Positions 25,169-34,800 of a DNA stretch of 64,000 nt are shown in pieces. Source of the stretch: Hymenobacter sp. H14-R3. GTDB lineage: Bacteria; Bacteroidota; Bacteroidia; Cytophagales; Hymenobacteraceae. A model generated the notes under the pieces. That model saw only the letters and a list, made by a program, of their open reading frames with translations, did no database searches and was not told the DNA's origin. Where the stretch lies: assembly GCF_030063445.1 (NCBI RefSeq), contig NZ_JASITD010000003.1, forward strand, positions 124,001 to 188,000, read 5' to 3'. Both the position numbers and the translations under genes were made by a program. How positions within the stretch are numbered: position 1 is the first letter of the stretch; each line of letters starts with the position of its first letter.

Positions 25169-25792
25169 ATGAACCGTATCACGCATCTTCTGGCCCGCCC
25201 AACCGCTATGGTTGTCACGAGCCTGGCGCTGTCCTTCGGGCTCGTCTCCTGCGCTACGTCGGCCAACGTCGGCGTGTCGAGCGACTTTGACCACGCGGTC
25301 AATTTCCGCGCCTACAAAACCTGGGCCTGGTACCCCAAGCAGGCCAACGACACTGAGGGCGGCCCGGCCAAGGGCTACGAGTCGTTCACGGACCAGCGCA
25401 TCCGCGATGCCGTAGCTAAAGACCTTACTGCCAAGGGCCTGACCGAAACCACTACCGCGCCCGATGTGTACGTAGCCTATAGCGTGCGCGTCGAAAACAA
25501 GCAGCAGCAGGGCGGCTACGGTGGCTACGGCTACCCCTACGGCTACGGCGGATATGGGGGCTACGGCGGCTACGGCGGCTTCCCCTACGGGGGCGGCGGC
25601 GGCTACAACTACAAAGCCGGCACCGTTATCATCGACATCGTGGATGCCCGCCGCAAGGAGCTCGCCTGGCGTGGCACGGGCCAGGCCCAGCTCAACCAGA
25701 ACAGCATTTCGGAGGAAGAGACCTACCGCATCGTAAACAGCGTGCTGGGCAACTACCCGCCCACCGACCAGCGCCGCCAGGCCGTGCGCTAA
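25169..25792 (+). CDS. DUF4136 family lipoprotein with Gly/Tyr-rich insert
   Basis: 207 residues. The lipobox is GLVSC (Cys28). The DUF4136 pattern follows: VSSDFDHAVNFRAYKTWAWYPK, RIRDAVAKDLTAKGLTE, PDVYVAYSVRVE, then GTVIIDIVDARRKELAWRGTGQAQL and a helical end. Between strands is a low-complexity Gly-Tyr insert of about 35 residues (GGYGGYGYPYGYGG and on), common in this family. It is an envelope lipoprotein of unknown function. It is followed by a strong terminator. Confidence 0.9.
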   Translation: MNRITHLLARPTAMVVTSLALSFGLVSCATSANVGVSSDFDHAVNFRAYKTWAWYPKQANDTEGGPAKGYESFTDQRIRDAVAKDLTAKGLTETTTAPDVYVAYSVRVENKQQQGGYGGYGYPYGYGGYGGYGGYGGFPYGGGGGYNYKAGTVIIDIVDARRKELAWRGTGQAQLNQNSISEEETYRIVNSVLGNYPPTDQRRQAVR

Positions 25793-25815
25793 GCGACTGA
25801 CGACAAGTATATTAC

Positions 25816-25850
25816 GCAAAAAGCCTCGCCAATTTGGCGAGGCTTTTTGC
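25816..25850. terminator. Terminator hairpin between DUF4136 gene and toxin remnant
   Basis: Perfect 15-bp stem (GCAAAAAGCCTCGCC / GGCGAGGCTTTTTGC) with a 5-nt loop. It is bidirectional for the convergent genes. Confidence 0.9.
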
Positions 25851-25854
25851 GTTC

Positions 25855-26130
25855 TTACTGATTTTGCGCTTGGTGCACTACTGTAAAAATCTCAATTTGC
25901 GTACTACCAACATAATATACCAATCGATAGCTGAGGATAAACAGTTCACGCACTGGCTTGAGCTTAACCTCCGGTAATGCCCGCCCCAGGAAAGGCGAAT
26001 CGGCTAACGAGTTGCCGCGGGTAATTAGCGTATCAGCAACTGTTTCAGCCTATTGTGGTGACGTTTGCCCTAGTTGGCCACAAGTGTCCGCTAGCATCTC
26101 AAGCGCGTCGGTCGTCCAGTGGACTTGCAT
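25855..26130 (-). pseudogene. RelE/ParE-type toxin interrupted by an amber stop
   Basis: On the minus strand the frame reads MQVHWTTDALEMLADTCGQLGQTSPQ, then TAG at codon 27 (26050-26052), then AETVADTLITRGNSLADSP, FLGRALPEVKL, VRELFILSYRLVYYV and IEIFTVVHQAQNQ-stop. The 91-codon total, the R-E-L-F-x-x-Y-R-x-x-Y core and the terminal V-x-H are those of ParE/RelE toxins. No frameshift is needed: the single TAG is the only lesion. The antitoxin gene overlaps its start by 32 bp. Either the toxin is dead or the stop is read through; the first is far likelier. Confidence 0.85.
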
Positions 26131-26314
26131 TCGCGGCGCGTAGTTTAGTCAAATAAGCCTTTGCTTGCTCAGCTGGGATAAGACGCCCTTCTTTACTCGC
26201 CTCAATGCCCCGTTCAATTGCCTGCCGCACGTAAATTTCGTAGGCAACATCTTTCCAAGTAGCTTCTCCGGAAAGCTGCTCGGCCAAAGCGTGTACTTGC
26301 TCGCGGATTGACAT
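26099..26314 (-). CDS. Antitoxin of the adjacent ParE/RelE-like locus
   Basis: 71 residues: SIREQVHALAEQLSGEATWKDVAYEIYVRQAIERGIEASKEGRLIPAEQAKAYL. The helical body and the IERGIEASKEGRLIPAEQA segment are typical of small antitoxins paired with ParE/RelE toxins. It overlaps the toxin start by 32 bp, the normal antitoxin-first order, and is intact although its toxin carries a nonsense codon. Confidence 0.75.
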   Translation of the reverse strand: MSIREQVHALAEQLSGEATWKDVAYEIYVRQAIERGIEASKEGRLIPAEQAKAYLTKLRAANASPLDDRRA

Positions 26315-26344
26315 AATGCGCAGGAGTAAGCTGTTGAAAACGAA

Positions 26345-27259
26345 TTAAATCGGCACGTTTACGTGGCGCTCGGCGTGGTAGCTGCTGCGCACCAGCGGGC
26401 CGCTTTCTACGTACTTGAGGCCGCGGGCCAGGCCTTCTTCCTTGTAGCGGGCGAAGGTGTCGGGGTGGATGAACTCGGCCACTTCGAGGTGGCGCTTGGT
26501 GGGCTGGAGGTACTGGCCTAAGGTCAGGATATCGAGGCCGTTGGCCACGAGGTCGTCCATGGCCTGGTGCAGCTCGTCGGCGGTTTCGCCCAGGCCCAGC
26601 ATAATGCCCGACTTGGTGCGGTGGCCCTGGAGCTTGGTGCGCCGGATTTGCTCCAGGCTGCGGTCGTACTTGCCCTGGGGGCGCACGAGGCGGTAGAGGC
26701 TGCCCACGGTTTCCATGTTGTGCGAAATCACCTCCTGGCCGCCCGAAATCATCACGTCGAGCGCCGCCCAGTTGGCTTTCACGTCGGGTATCAGGGTTTC
26801 GATGGTGGTTTCGGGGCTTAGCTCCTTAGTAAACACCACGGTATCGCGCCACACGCTGGCGCCGCGGTCCTTGAGCTCATCGCGGTTCACGCTGGTGAGC
26901 ACGGCGTGCTTCACCTTCATGAGCGAGATGGCCTGGGCCACGCGGCGGGGCTCGTCGAGGTCAAGCTCGGTGGGGCGGCCGGTGGCCACGGCGCAAAACG
27001 AGCACGAGCGCGTGCAGATGTTGCCGAGTATCATGAACGTGGCCGTGCCTGCGCCCCAGCACTCACCCATATTGGGGCAATTGCCTGACTCACAGATGGT
27101 ATGCAGCTTGTGCTCATCCACCAGCTTGCGCACGGCGGCGTAGTCGGGGCCAATGGGCAGCTTCACGCGCAGCCAGTCGGGCTTGCGCGGGCGGGCCGGC
27201 GCGGCGGGCGCCAGCGGTTCGGCCTGAATAATGGGCAGGGTGAGCAGCATCGTATCCAT
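26345..27259 (-). CDS. lipA: Lipoyl synthase
   Basis: 304 residues. The auxiliary 4Fe-4S cluster ligands are Cys56, Cys61 and Cys67 ([12 protein letters not shown]), and the radical-SAM ligands are Cys82, Cys86 and Cys89 (CTRSCSFC). [14 protein letters not shown] and the terminal [10 protein letters not shown] complete the family signature. It inserts two sulfurs into protein-bound octanoate, making the cofactor used by the glycine cleavage and 2-oxoacid dehydrogenase complexes. It faces gcvP across the toxin-antitoxin locus. Confidence 0.97.
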   Translation of the reverse strand: MDTMLLTLPIIQAEPLAPAAPARPRKPDWLRVKLPIGPDYAAVRKLVDEHKLHTICESGNCPNMGECWGAGTATFMILGNICTRSCSFCAVATGRPTELDLDEPRRVAQAISLMKVKHAVLTSVNRDELKDRGASVWRDTVVFTKELSPETTIETLIPDVKANWAALDVMISGGQEVISHNMETVGSLYRLVRPQGKYDRSLEQIRRTKLQGHRTKSGIMLGLGETADELHQAMDDLVANGLDILTLGQYLQPTKRHLEVAEFIHPDTFARYKEEGLARGLKYVESGPLVRSSYHAERHVNVPI

Positions 27260-27283
27260 CTTTTCTAGTAATAAAAATCAGTT

Positions 27284-27303
27284 GTCATGGCGAGCGCAAT
27301 GAC
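27284..27303. repeat. Solitary half-unit of the 21.7-kb palindrome
   Basis: GTCATGGCGAGCGCAATGAC differs by one base from the perfect palindrome GTCATTGCGAGCGCAATGAC that heads the element at 21723. It lies just upstream of lipA. Confidence 0.65.
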
Positions 27304-27324
27304 ACCTAAAAGCAGCCCTCAAAA

Positions 27325-28170
27325 TTAGCTTCGGTGGCCGATGTACAACGTGAGGTAAACCGACGGGAAGAACTGGCGGTTCAGGCTATTGGGGTCGGCG
27401 GGGGCGGGCGGGTTCAGCATGAGCAGGCGCTTGGTGTAGGCTTCGAGCAAAAAGCCTACCTCGGCCCCAGCCACGGCATCGCGGTAGCGGCCATACTCGA
27501 AGCTGAGCGCCCCGCGCAGGTGCGCGCCGGGCACCACCTGGGTTTGGCCGATGCCGCTGAACAGGGGTGCGCGGTCGTAGATAAAGTTCTGGTTGGCGTG
27601 CTTCGCCGGGTCGTAGGCCTCGTCGGTGATGATGTCGGACGGCCCGAAGGCCCCGTTTTGCTGCGCCGTGTAGTCGAAGCTGATGTGGTAGGGCATGAGC
27701 AGGCCCAGCGACGGGCCGGCGCTGAGCAGGCCGTTGACCTGCACGCCCGCATCGGCCGCCTTGCGAAACAGAATGCGCTGAATACCAATGGAGGGCCGCA
27801 GCGCAAAGGCGTAGTTGGACTTGTAGCGCTTGAACGAGCCGCCGGTGTAAGGATTGGTAACATCCTGCTCCTTAGGGTTTTTGAACGACACGCCCTCCAG
27901 ACTCCAGAAGCGCAGCCAGCGCTCGTCGAGCACCCGCGCCACCCGCACATTGACGCCCCCGATGAGGCCGCCCTGGGTGTTGAAGTTGATGCCAAACACG
28001 GTTTCGCGGCGGTACGACTGCTCGTCGGAGGGCATGGCCAGCGGCGCGGCCTGAAAGGTGGGGCCCACCGGGGCGGGCGTGGGGCTAGGAGCTTGGGCGC
28101 GGGCCGAGCGGCCGGCCGTGGCCAGGCCCAGCACCAGGCAACCGGCGGCAATGACGTGCGTCTTGTTCAT
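27325..28170 (-). CDS. Predicted outer-membrane protein (281 aa)
   Basis: The start is the ATG that begins a signal peptide (NKTHVIAAGCLVLGLATAGRSARAQA); a longer reading from 28209 would cover a promoter element. After a Pro-rich linker come barrel-like strands: TVFGINFNTQGGLIGGVNVRVARVL, YAFALRPSIGIQRILF, GAHLRGALSFEYGRYRDAVAGAEVGFLLEAY and a final PSVYLTLYIGHRS. It is a conserved-looking Bacteroidota envelope protein without a named function. Confidence 0.75.
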   Translation of the reverse strand: MNKTHVIAAGCLVLGLATAGRSARAQAPSPTPAPVGPTFQAAPLAMPSDEQSYRRETVFGINFNTQGGLIGGVNVRVARVLDERWLRFWSLEGVSFKNPKEQDVTNPYTGGSFKRYKSNYAFALRPSIGIQRILFRKAADAGVQVNGLLSAGPSLGLLMPYHISFDYTAQQNGAFGPSDIITDEAYDPAKHANQNFIYDRAPLFSGIGQTQVVPGAHLRGALSFEYGRYRDAVAGAEVGFLLEAYTKRLLMLNPPAPADPNSLNRQFFPSVYLTLYIGHRS

Positions 28171-28178
28171 AGAGAAGT

Positions 28179-28186
28179 CAAAAATA
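28179..28186 (-). promoter_or_regulatory. -7 promoter element (TATTTTTG) of the outer-membrane protein gene
   Basis: Exact TAnnTTTG match on the minus strand, only 8 bp before the ATG at 28170. Transcription would begin at or very near the start codon. Confidence 0.5.
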
Positions 28187-28235
28187 CCTGCTGGCGTGGC
28201 TTTTACCACGCAGCTTCTTCCTAACGCGGCCGGGG

Positions 28236-28243
28236 TAGCTTTG
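28236..28243 (+). promoter_or_regulatory. -7 promoter element (TAGCTTTG) of the OsmC gene
   Basis: Exact TAnnTTTG match ending 4 bp before the ATG at 28248, suggesting a leaderless or nearly leaderless transcript. Confidence 0.5.
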
Positions 28244-28247
28244 TAGT

Positions 28248-28667
28248 ATGAGCACGCCCCACACCACCGCTACCGCCCGCTACGAGGGCCACCTGCGCAC
28301 CGAAGCTACGCACACGGCTTCGGGCACTGTTATTCAAACCGATGCCCCAGTGGATAACCACGGCCGCGGCGAAGCGTTTTCGCCTACCGACCTCGTGGGC
28401 ACCGCCCTGGGCACCTGCATTCTCACTACCATGGCCATCGTGGCCGAGCGCCACCAAGTAGACTTGGTAGGCAGCTCCTTCACGATGGAAAAAATAATGA
28501 GCCAGGAGCCACCGCGCCGCATTGCGCAGCTCACCATTGAGCTGCACCTGCCCGCCGCCCTCAGCCCCGCCGACCGCGCCCTGATGGAACGCACCGCGCA
28601 CACCTGCCCCGTGGCTCTGAGCCTGAACCCCGAACTCAAACAAGAGGTTCGGTTCGTGTACGCCTAG
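28248..28667 (+). CDS. OsmC family peroxiredoxin
   Basis: 139 residues, normal length. The two redox cysteines are Cys57 (LGTCILTTMAIVAE) and Cys120 (HTCPVALSL). FSPTDLVGTALGTC is the family signature. OsmC proteins reduce organic hydroperoxides in the cytoplasm with thiol help. It is divergent from the outer-membrane protein gene and followed by a terminator. Confidence 0.92.
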   Translation: MSTPHTTATARYEGHLRTEATHTASGTVIQTDAPVDNHGRGEAFSPTDLVGTALGTCILTTMAIVAERHQVDLVGSSFTMEKIMSQEPPRRIAQLTIELHLPAALSPADRALMERTAHTCPVALSLNPELKQEVRFVYA

Positions 28668-28689
28668 CGCACCCTGCGCCCCTATTCTC

Positions 28690-28720
28690 GCCGCCCCGAA
28701 ACTATCGGGGCGGCTTTTTT
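28690..28720 (+). terminator. Terminator after the OsmC gene
   Basis: Perfect 10-bp stem GCCGCCCCGA / TCGGGGCGGC with a 5-nt loop followed by T6. Confidence 0.92.
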
Positions 28721-28729
28721 ATGCCCGAT

Positions 28730-28782
28730 TGTACATAATTTTTCCTTAAGTGTACATAATTTCGGCATTTAGTATACATTTG
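28730..28782 (+). promoter_or_regulatory. Promoter/operator with 21-bp-spaced direct repeats
   Basis: TGTACATAATT occurs at 28730-28740 and again at 28751-28761, exactly 21 bp apart (two helical turns). A third related word, TATACATTT, follows at 28773-28781 and contains the -7 element TACATTTG (28775-28782). The repeats thus end on the promoter of the DUF2339 gene and look like operator sites. This placement also argues against a start at the GTG 28750. Confidence 0.65.
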
Positions 28783-28857
28783 CTATCCGAACCTGGGTGG
28801 TACCGGGCTGATTTTGTGGCCGTTTTGGCCGATTTTTTCCCCTTTACCCCCATCACA

Positions 28858-31800
28858 ATGGTTCTACTCATTGCAGGGCTCCTCGTGGCCCTACTAGTCA
28901 TCGCGCGAAGTTGGGGCTTGCCCCTTCAGGTCAAGGAGTTACGAGCCGACCTGGGCCGCCGCCAGGTCGAGCAACACAAAATGCAAGGCCAAATTCAGCA
29001 GCTGCGCGTGCAGCTGGTATTGCTACGGGAAGAGTTTTTGGCGGCGCTACCCGTGGTAGCCGCGCCGCCCGCGCCGGCCCCTGCGGCATGGGCCGATTAC
29101 CCTAACACGTGGCCCGCGCCCACGGCGGAGCCAGCAGCGGCACCCCAACCCACCGCTTCTCCCCTACCCGCTGAGCCCGCGCCCGCGCCAGCAGCCGAAC
29201 CGCTGGCCGCAGCGCCTGCCGCACCAGCTACGGAAGCAGCCCAAGAAGCTGAGGCAGTTGAGGCAGTTCAGCCAGCCCAGGCGGAAACCGCAGGAGCTCA
29301 ACCCACCCAAGAAACTGAATCAAAGCTACTTGCTGAGCCTGAAGCGGCACAAGTTGCAGCGCAAGCGCCGGTTGTAGCGTCCGAGCTAGTTGAAGAGATT
29401 ATTGAAGAGGCACAGGCTGCAGAACCTGAGGTAGTTGAGGAATCCGAATTAGTACAAATATCAGATTTAGAAGTACTTATTGCAAACGAGCTAGCTCAGG
29501 TAGCAGAACCGGAAGTAGCCGGCGAGCCAGAATCGGAACCGGCGCAAGTAGCGGAGAGCGAGCTGGTGGCTGCATCTGAGTTGGCGAAATCGCCGGTTGA
29601 GGAGGTTGAGCCAACGCCGGAGGAGCCGGGCGAGGAGGAATTGAGCGAAGAGCCAACTCAAGAGCAAGCGCCCGTTGCGCTGCCAGAGCCGGCACCAGCC
29701 CCCACGCCCCGGCCCCGCGCTATGCCGCCCCTACCGGCGGCCAAGCCGGCGCTGCGGCCCAAGAAAATACCCACGGGTCCTACCTTCTGGGAGCGCACCT
29801 CCACGGTAGTGCTCGAAAACTGGACCGGCATTTTGGGGGCCGTGGTGCTGGTGACGGGCGTGGGCTTTTTGGGCATTTATGCGGCGCTGCGGGTGTCGCC
29901 ACCGCTGCGCTTTTTGCTGATTTGCGCCTTTGCGGCGGGGCTGCTGGGGGCGCGGTTTGGGCTGCGCCACAAGGACTTTGCCAAGCAGCTGAATGCCTGG
30001 CTATTGAGCAGCGCGGCGGCCATTTTCCTGTTTGCCTGCGTGGGGGCGGTGAGTATTCCGGGCCTGCGCTGGGCCACGCCGCCGTTTGACTACCTGCTGC
30101 TGCTGGCCGGCGTGCTGGCCAACCTGTACCTGGCCTGGCGCACCAGCCGCCAAGATGTGGCCACCCTGCACGGCGTGCTGAGCCTAGTGGCGCTGGCGGT
30201 GCTGCCGCCCACGCCCCTCACGCTGGCCGCGGCGGCCGGCGTCACGGCCTTCAGCATCGCCATTACCTACCGGCAGCAGTGGAAATACCAGCTGCTGCTG
30301 AGCATCGGCAGTTTCTTCGCATTTCACGTGTATTGGCATCAGCAGTTGGGAGCTGTGGAAGGCAGTGCGCGCCTGGTGGCCATGGCACTGGTGACGCTGG
30401 TGGGCGCGGCCGCGGCCGTGGTGCAGTACCGCCGCGTGTACGCCGAGCGCCGGTTTGAGCCGCTGCTGTTTGCCTCGCACCTGCTCAACTGGACCAGCCT
30501 GGGCCTCAACCTGTACTTCTACAGCACGGGCTCGGTTTGGAAGACTATTCCGCTGGCTGCTGGGGCCTTGCTTACGTTCTGGGCCGGGCGGCAGGCCAAG
30601 CGGCTGGGCATCGGCTGGCTGTTTCAGACCGATACCATCCTCTCGCTCATTCTGGGGCTGGCTGCGGCGCTGTCGCTGCAAGGCTGGCACGCCACGCCGC
30701 CGGTTATCGGGCTCTTCATGCTGCTCGAAACCCTGCTGGTGACCCTGATAATGGCCCGGCAGCGCGAGGCTCTGGTGTACCGCGTGGCGCTGGCCGGCGC
30801 GCTGCTGGCGGGCAGCGGCCTGCTGCTTTTCGTGGGCGGCCGGGCGGCTGGGGCACTGCCCGCCGTGCTCTACCGCGATGCCCTGGTGCTGGCCCTGGCC
30901 GGCGGGGCGGGGCTGGCGTTTGCGCAGTTCATTTATAAGCAGCCGCTTTTACAACTCCTTGTCAATAAAGAACTTATTTCAAAGAACGAAGCTCACCAGG
31001 CTCACCGCACGCTGCTGAGCAGCTTTGCGGGCCTGGTGGGCGCGCTGCAAGCCGGCGCGGGGCTGATGCTGGCGCGGGCGCTGTTTGCCTGGTCGGGCGT
31101 GCCGGTGGCGGGGCTGCTGCTGGCGCTGGTGGCGCTGGCCGGCTGCGCAGTAGCCCTGGCTGCCTGGGTGCAGGCGGCGGGCCGCGCGCCCGACTGGGTG
31201 CGGCGGCAACAACTGGCACTGGGTCAGCTGTTTGCGGTGCTGGCCATCGTTGGCTTGCACGAGGTGCACCTGAGTTGGCCGGTTATTCTGCTGCTACTGT
31301 TTGCCGAAAACCTGGGGGCGGGCCTGCTGCTGGCCCGGCGCGATGCCCTGCTGCACCGCGTGGTCTTGACCAGCGCCCAGCTCAGCGGCCTGGGCTTGCT
31401 GGCGGTGGCGGGCAGCCACTTCGGCGGCCCCCGCGCCACGCTTTATCGTGATGCCCTGCTGCTGGCGCTGGCTGGCTGGGGCAGCCTGACCTTTGCGCAG
31501 CTGGCGTTTAAGTCTTTCTTAACGCAATTTATTGGTTTTGAAGCTAATAAGGAGTCAGCCAACCACGCCACGGCCGGGGAATACCGGCGCTGGCAGAGTG
31601 CCTTTGCGGGGCTGGGCGGGCTGCTGCAGCTGGGCGCCGCCGGGCTGGTGGCGCACGCGTTGTTTGGCTGGGAGCAGCCGCCGGTGGCGCTGCTGCTGGG
31701 GGCGCTGCTGGCGCTGGCGGGCACGGCCGGGGCGCTGGCTACCTGGGTGCGCCGCGGCGGGCGGGCGCCCGGCTGGGTGCGGTGGCAGCAGCTGGCGCTG

Positions 31801-34800
31801 GGGCAGCTAGTGGTGGTGCTGGCCATATTCGGGCTGCACGAGCTGGGGCTGGCTTGGTCGGCGCTGCTGCTGGTCCTCTTTGCCGAAAACCTGCTGGTAG
31901 TGCTCCTGCTGGCCGGCCGCGACGCCACCGACCAACTGCACCAAGTGGCGTACCGGGCGGCGATGGGCGAGGCGCTGCTCACCGGCGCGGGCCTGCTGCT
32001 CACGGCTAGCAATCATTCGATAACCACCTCACCCACTACGCTTTACCGCGAGGCGCTATTGCTGGCGCTGGCCGGCTGGGTCGGCTTGGCGTTTGTGCAG
32101 CTGGCTTACCGGTTTCCGCTACTGCAAGGCGTGCAACCCGGCCGACGGCTGGGGCCGGCTGCGCCGCTTCAAGTGGTATCGAACCCCGCGGCGCACCCGG
32201 CGTGGCTGGGCAGCTTTGCCGGCCTGGCGGGGTTGCTGCAAGCGGGCGCGGGCCTGTTGATGGGGCGGATGCTGTTTGGCTGGCACCCGGCCCCGGTGGG
32301 TGGGCTGCTGCTGGCGCTGGCGGCGCTGGCGGGCAGCGCGTTGGGCCTAGCCGCCTGGGTGCAGGCGGCGGGTCGCGCGCCTAGTTGGGTGCGGCGGCAG
32401 CAGGTGGTGCTCGGGCAATTATTCGTAGTGCTGGCCATTTTTGGGCTGCACGAGCTGGGCCTGAGCTGGCCCGGCGTACTCAGCATCCTCTACCTCGAAA
32501 CCCTGGTGGCCGTGCTACTGCTGGCCCGGCGCGATGGCCTGCTGCACCGCGCCGCCATGGCCGGGGCGCTGCTGGCGGGCAGCAGCCTGCTGCTGCTGGC
32601 GGCCACGCACCTGCCCGACAGCCCGCCTTTCCAGCTCTACCGCGATGCCGCGCTACTGGCGCTGACCGGCTGGTTGAGCATTGCGTTCATCCAACTTACC
32701 GCTAAGCAATTGGCCACAAAATTCGGCACCGACGCGACGCCGACCTCCGGCCTGCTCGCCAACCTGCTCAGCGGCTTTGCGGGGCTGGCGGGCCTGCTGC
32801 AAGTGGGCACGGGGGCGCTGCTGGCGCGGGCGCTGTTTGCCTGGCCGGGCGTGCCAGTGGCGGGGCTGCTGCTGGCCTTGCTGGGGCTGGCAGCGGCGGC
32901 CCTGGGCCTGGCCTACTGGGTGCGGGCCAGTGGCCGGCTACCCGGCTGGGTGCGCCGCCAACAGCTGGTACTCACGCAGTTTTTTGTGGTGCTGGCGGTG
33001 GTGGGTTTGCACGAAGCGCACCTGGGCTGGTCGGTTATCCTGGCCCTGCTGTTTGCCGAAACCCTGCTGGCCGCCCTGTGGCTGGCCAAGCGCGATGCCC
33101 TGCTGCACCGCGCCGCGCTGGCCGAGGCCCTGTTTACGGGCGCGGGCCTGCTACTGCTGGCCGGCGGCCACCCGGCGGCCACGCTACCGCCGGCCCTCTA
33201 CCGCGATGCCACGCTGCTGGCGCTGGCCGGCTGGGCAGGCCTAGCCTTTATACAGCTCACTTACAAGCAATTATCTAATAAACTAAGTCTTGATGCCGCT
33301 GGCTCCGCCGCGGCCGACGGGCTTGCCAACTGGCTGGCGGGCTTCGCCGGACTGGCGGGCTTCCTGCAAGCGAGCGCAGGCTTGCTATTGGCGCAGGTGG
33401 TGTTTGCGCACGCCGATACGCGGGCGCTGGCCGGGCTGCCGGTGCTGGCCGGGGTGGCGCTGGCCTTGGCTGCCTGGGTGCACCGCAGTGGCTGGGCTCC
33501 GCGCTGGGTGCGCCGGCAGCAACTTCTTCTTACCCAAGTCTTTGCCATACTAGCGCTGGTGGGGCTGCACGAAACGGGCCTGAGCTGGCCCGTGGTATTC
33601 GGGCTGCTGTATGCCGAAGGCCTGCTGGCCGCCCTGCTGCTGGCCGGGCGCGAGGAGGAAGGCCTGCTGCACCTCCAAACCTACCTGCTGGTGCTGCAAG
33701 CGGGCCTGCTGCCCGTGCTGGTGCGCTATGCCGCGCCCGGCGCGCTGCCGCCGCTGGGGCAGGCGGGCCTGCTGCTGGGCGCGGCCTTGCTCACGCTGGG
33801 CTACCAGCTGCGCCGGCTGGTATTTGCCCAGGCGGGGGATGATTATGCGCTGCTGCCCGCCATCGGCACTTACCGGCTGCCGGCGCTAAGCATCGCCATC
33901 GGCTGGCTGCTGCTGGGCACGGGCGCCCTGGAATACAGGCAGTTGTGGGCCGGCTACGCCGTGGCCGGGCTGCTCGGGGCGCTCCTCTACCTGCGCCAGC
34001 GCCTCACGGTGCCGGGCCTGTGGGCCGGGCTGGTGCTGGCGGCCACCGGCTACGTGGGGCTGCAATGGGCCCACGTGCTGCACGCGGCTATGGCACAGCA
34101 CGTTGGCAATGCGCCCGGGCTGGGAGCCGGCCATGTGCTGCTGTACCTGCTGCCCACCGTGGCCGTGCTGCTGGCGGGCATGCGCACCGCGTGGTGGCCG
34201 GCCGGCGAGCGCTTTGTGCGCTGGCCGTGGCTGTATTGCCTGGGGCTGCACCTGGTGGTGGGGCTGCTGGGTAGCGTGCCGCCGGCCCACTTGGCCTACC
34301 TGGTGCTGGGGCTGCTGGCCCTGGCCGGGGCGGCCTTCGCGGCGGCGCAAGCCTGGCGGCGCACCCTGCCCGATGCCGCCGCCGTGGCCCGCGCCGGCCA
34401 GCCCGACCGCTACCTGCTGCACCTCAGCTACGGGCTGCTGCTGGCCAGCCTGGCCACGCACCTGCGGCTGCTAATGACCACCGAAACCCTACTGCACCAG
34501 CCGGCCGAGTACCTCACGGCGGCGGCCCTGTTGGGGGGGCTGGTGGCGCTGGCCTGGGCCCGGCGGCCGGCAGCTGGCCCGGTCTACACCTCGTGGCGCG
34601 TGCTGCACCCGGCGCTGCTGGAGGTAGCGCTGCTGTTTGGCACGGGCACGCTGGCGCACCACGTGCGGACGGCCTGGCTGGGGTTGGTATGGGTGGCTTT
34701 CGCACTGGTTATCTGCGCATTGCTTATTGAGCTCCCGCTACGTTTCCGGCGGCTGGGCGTGTACGGGCGTCTGTATTTCGGGCTGGCAGCGCTGTCGGCC

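Noticed and set aside
28750-28857. GTG start giving 36 extra residues to the DUF2339 protein
   Set aside because: It precedes the putative -7 promoter element, so it would not be in the transcript; the ATG at 28858 begins the expected N-terminal helix.
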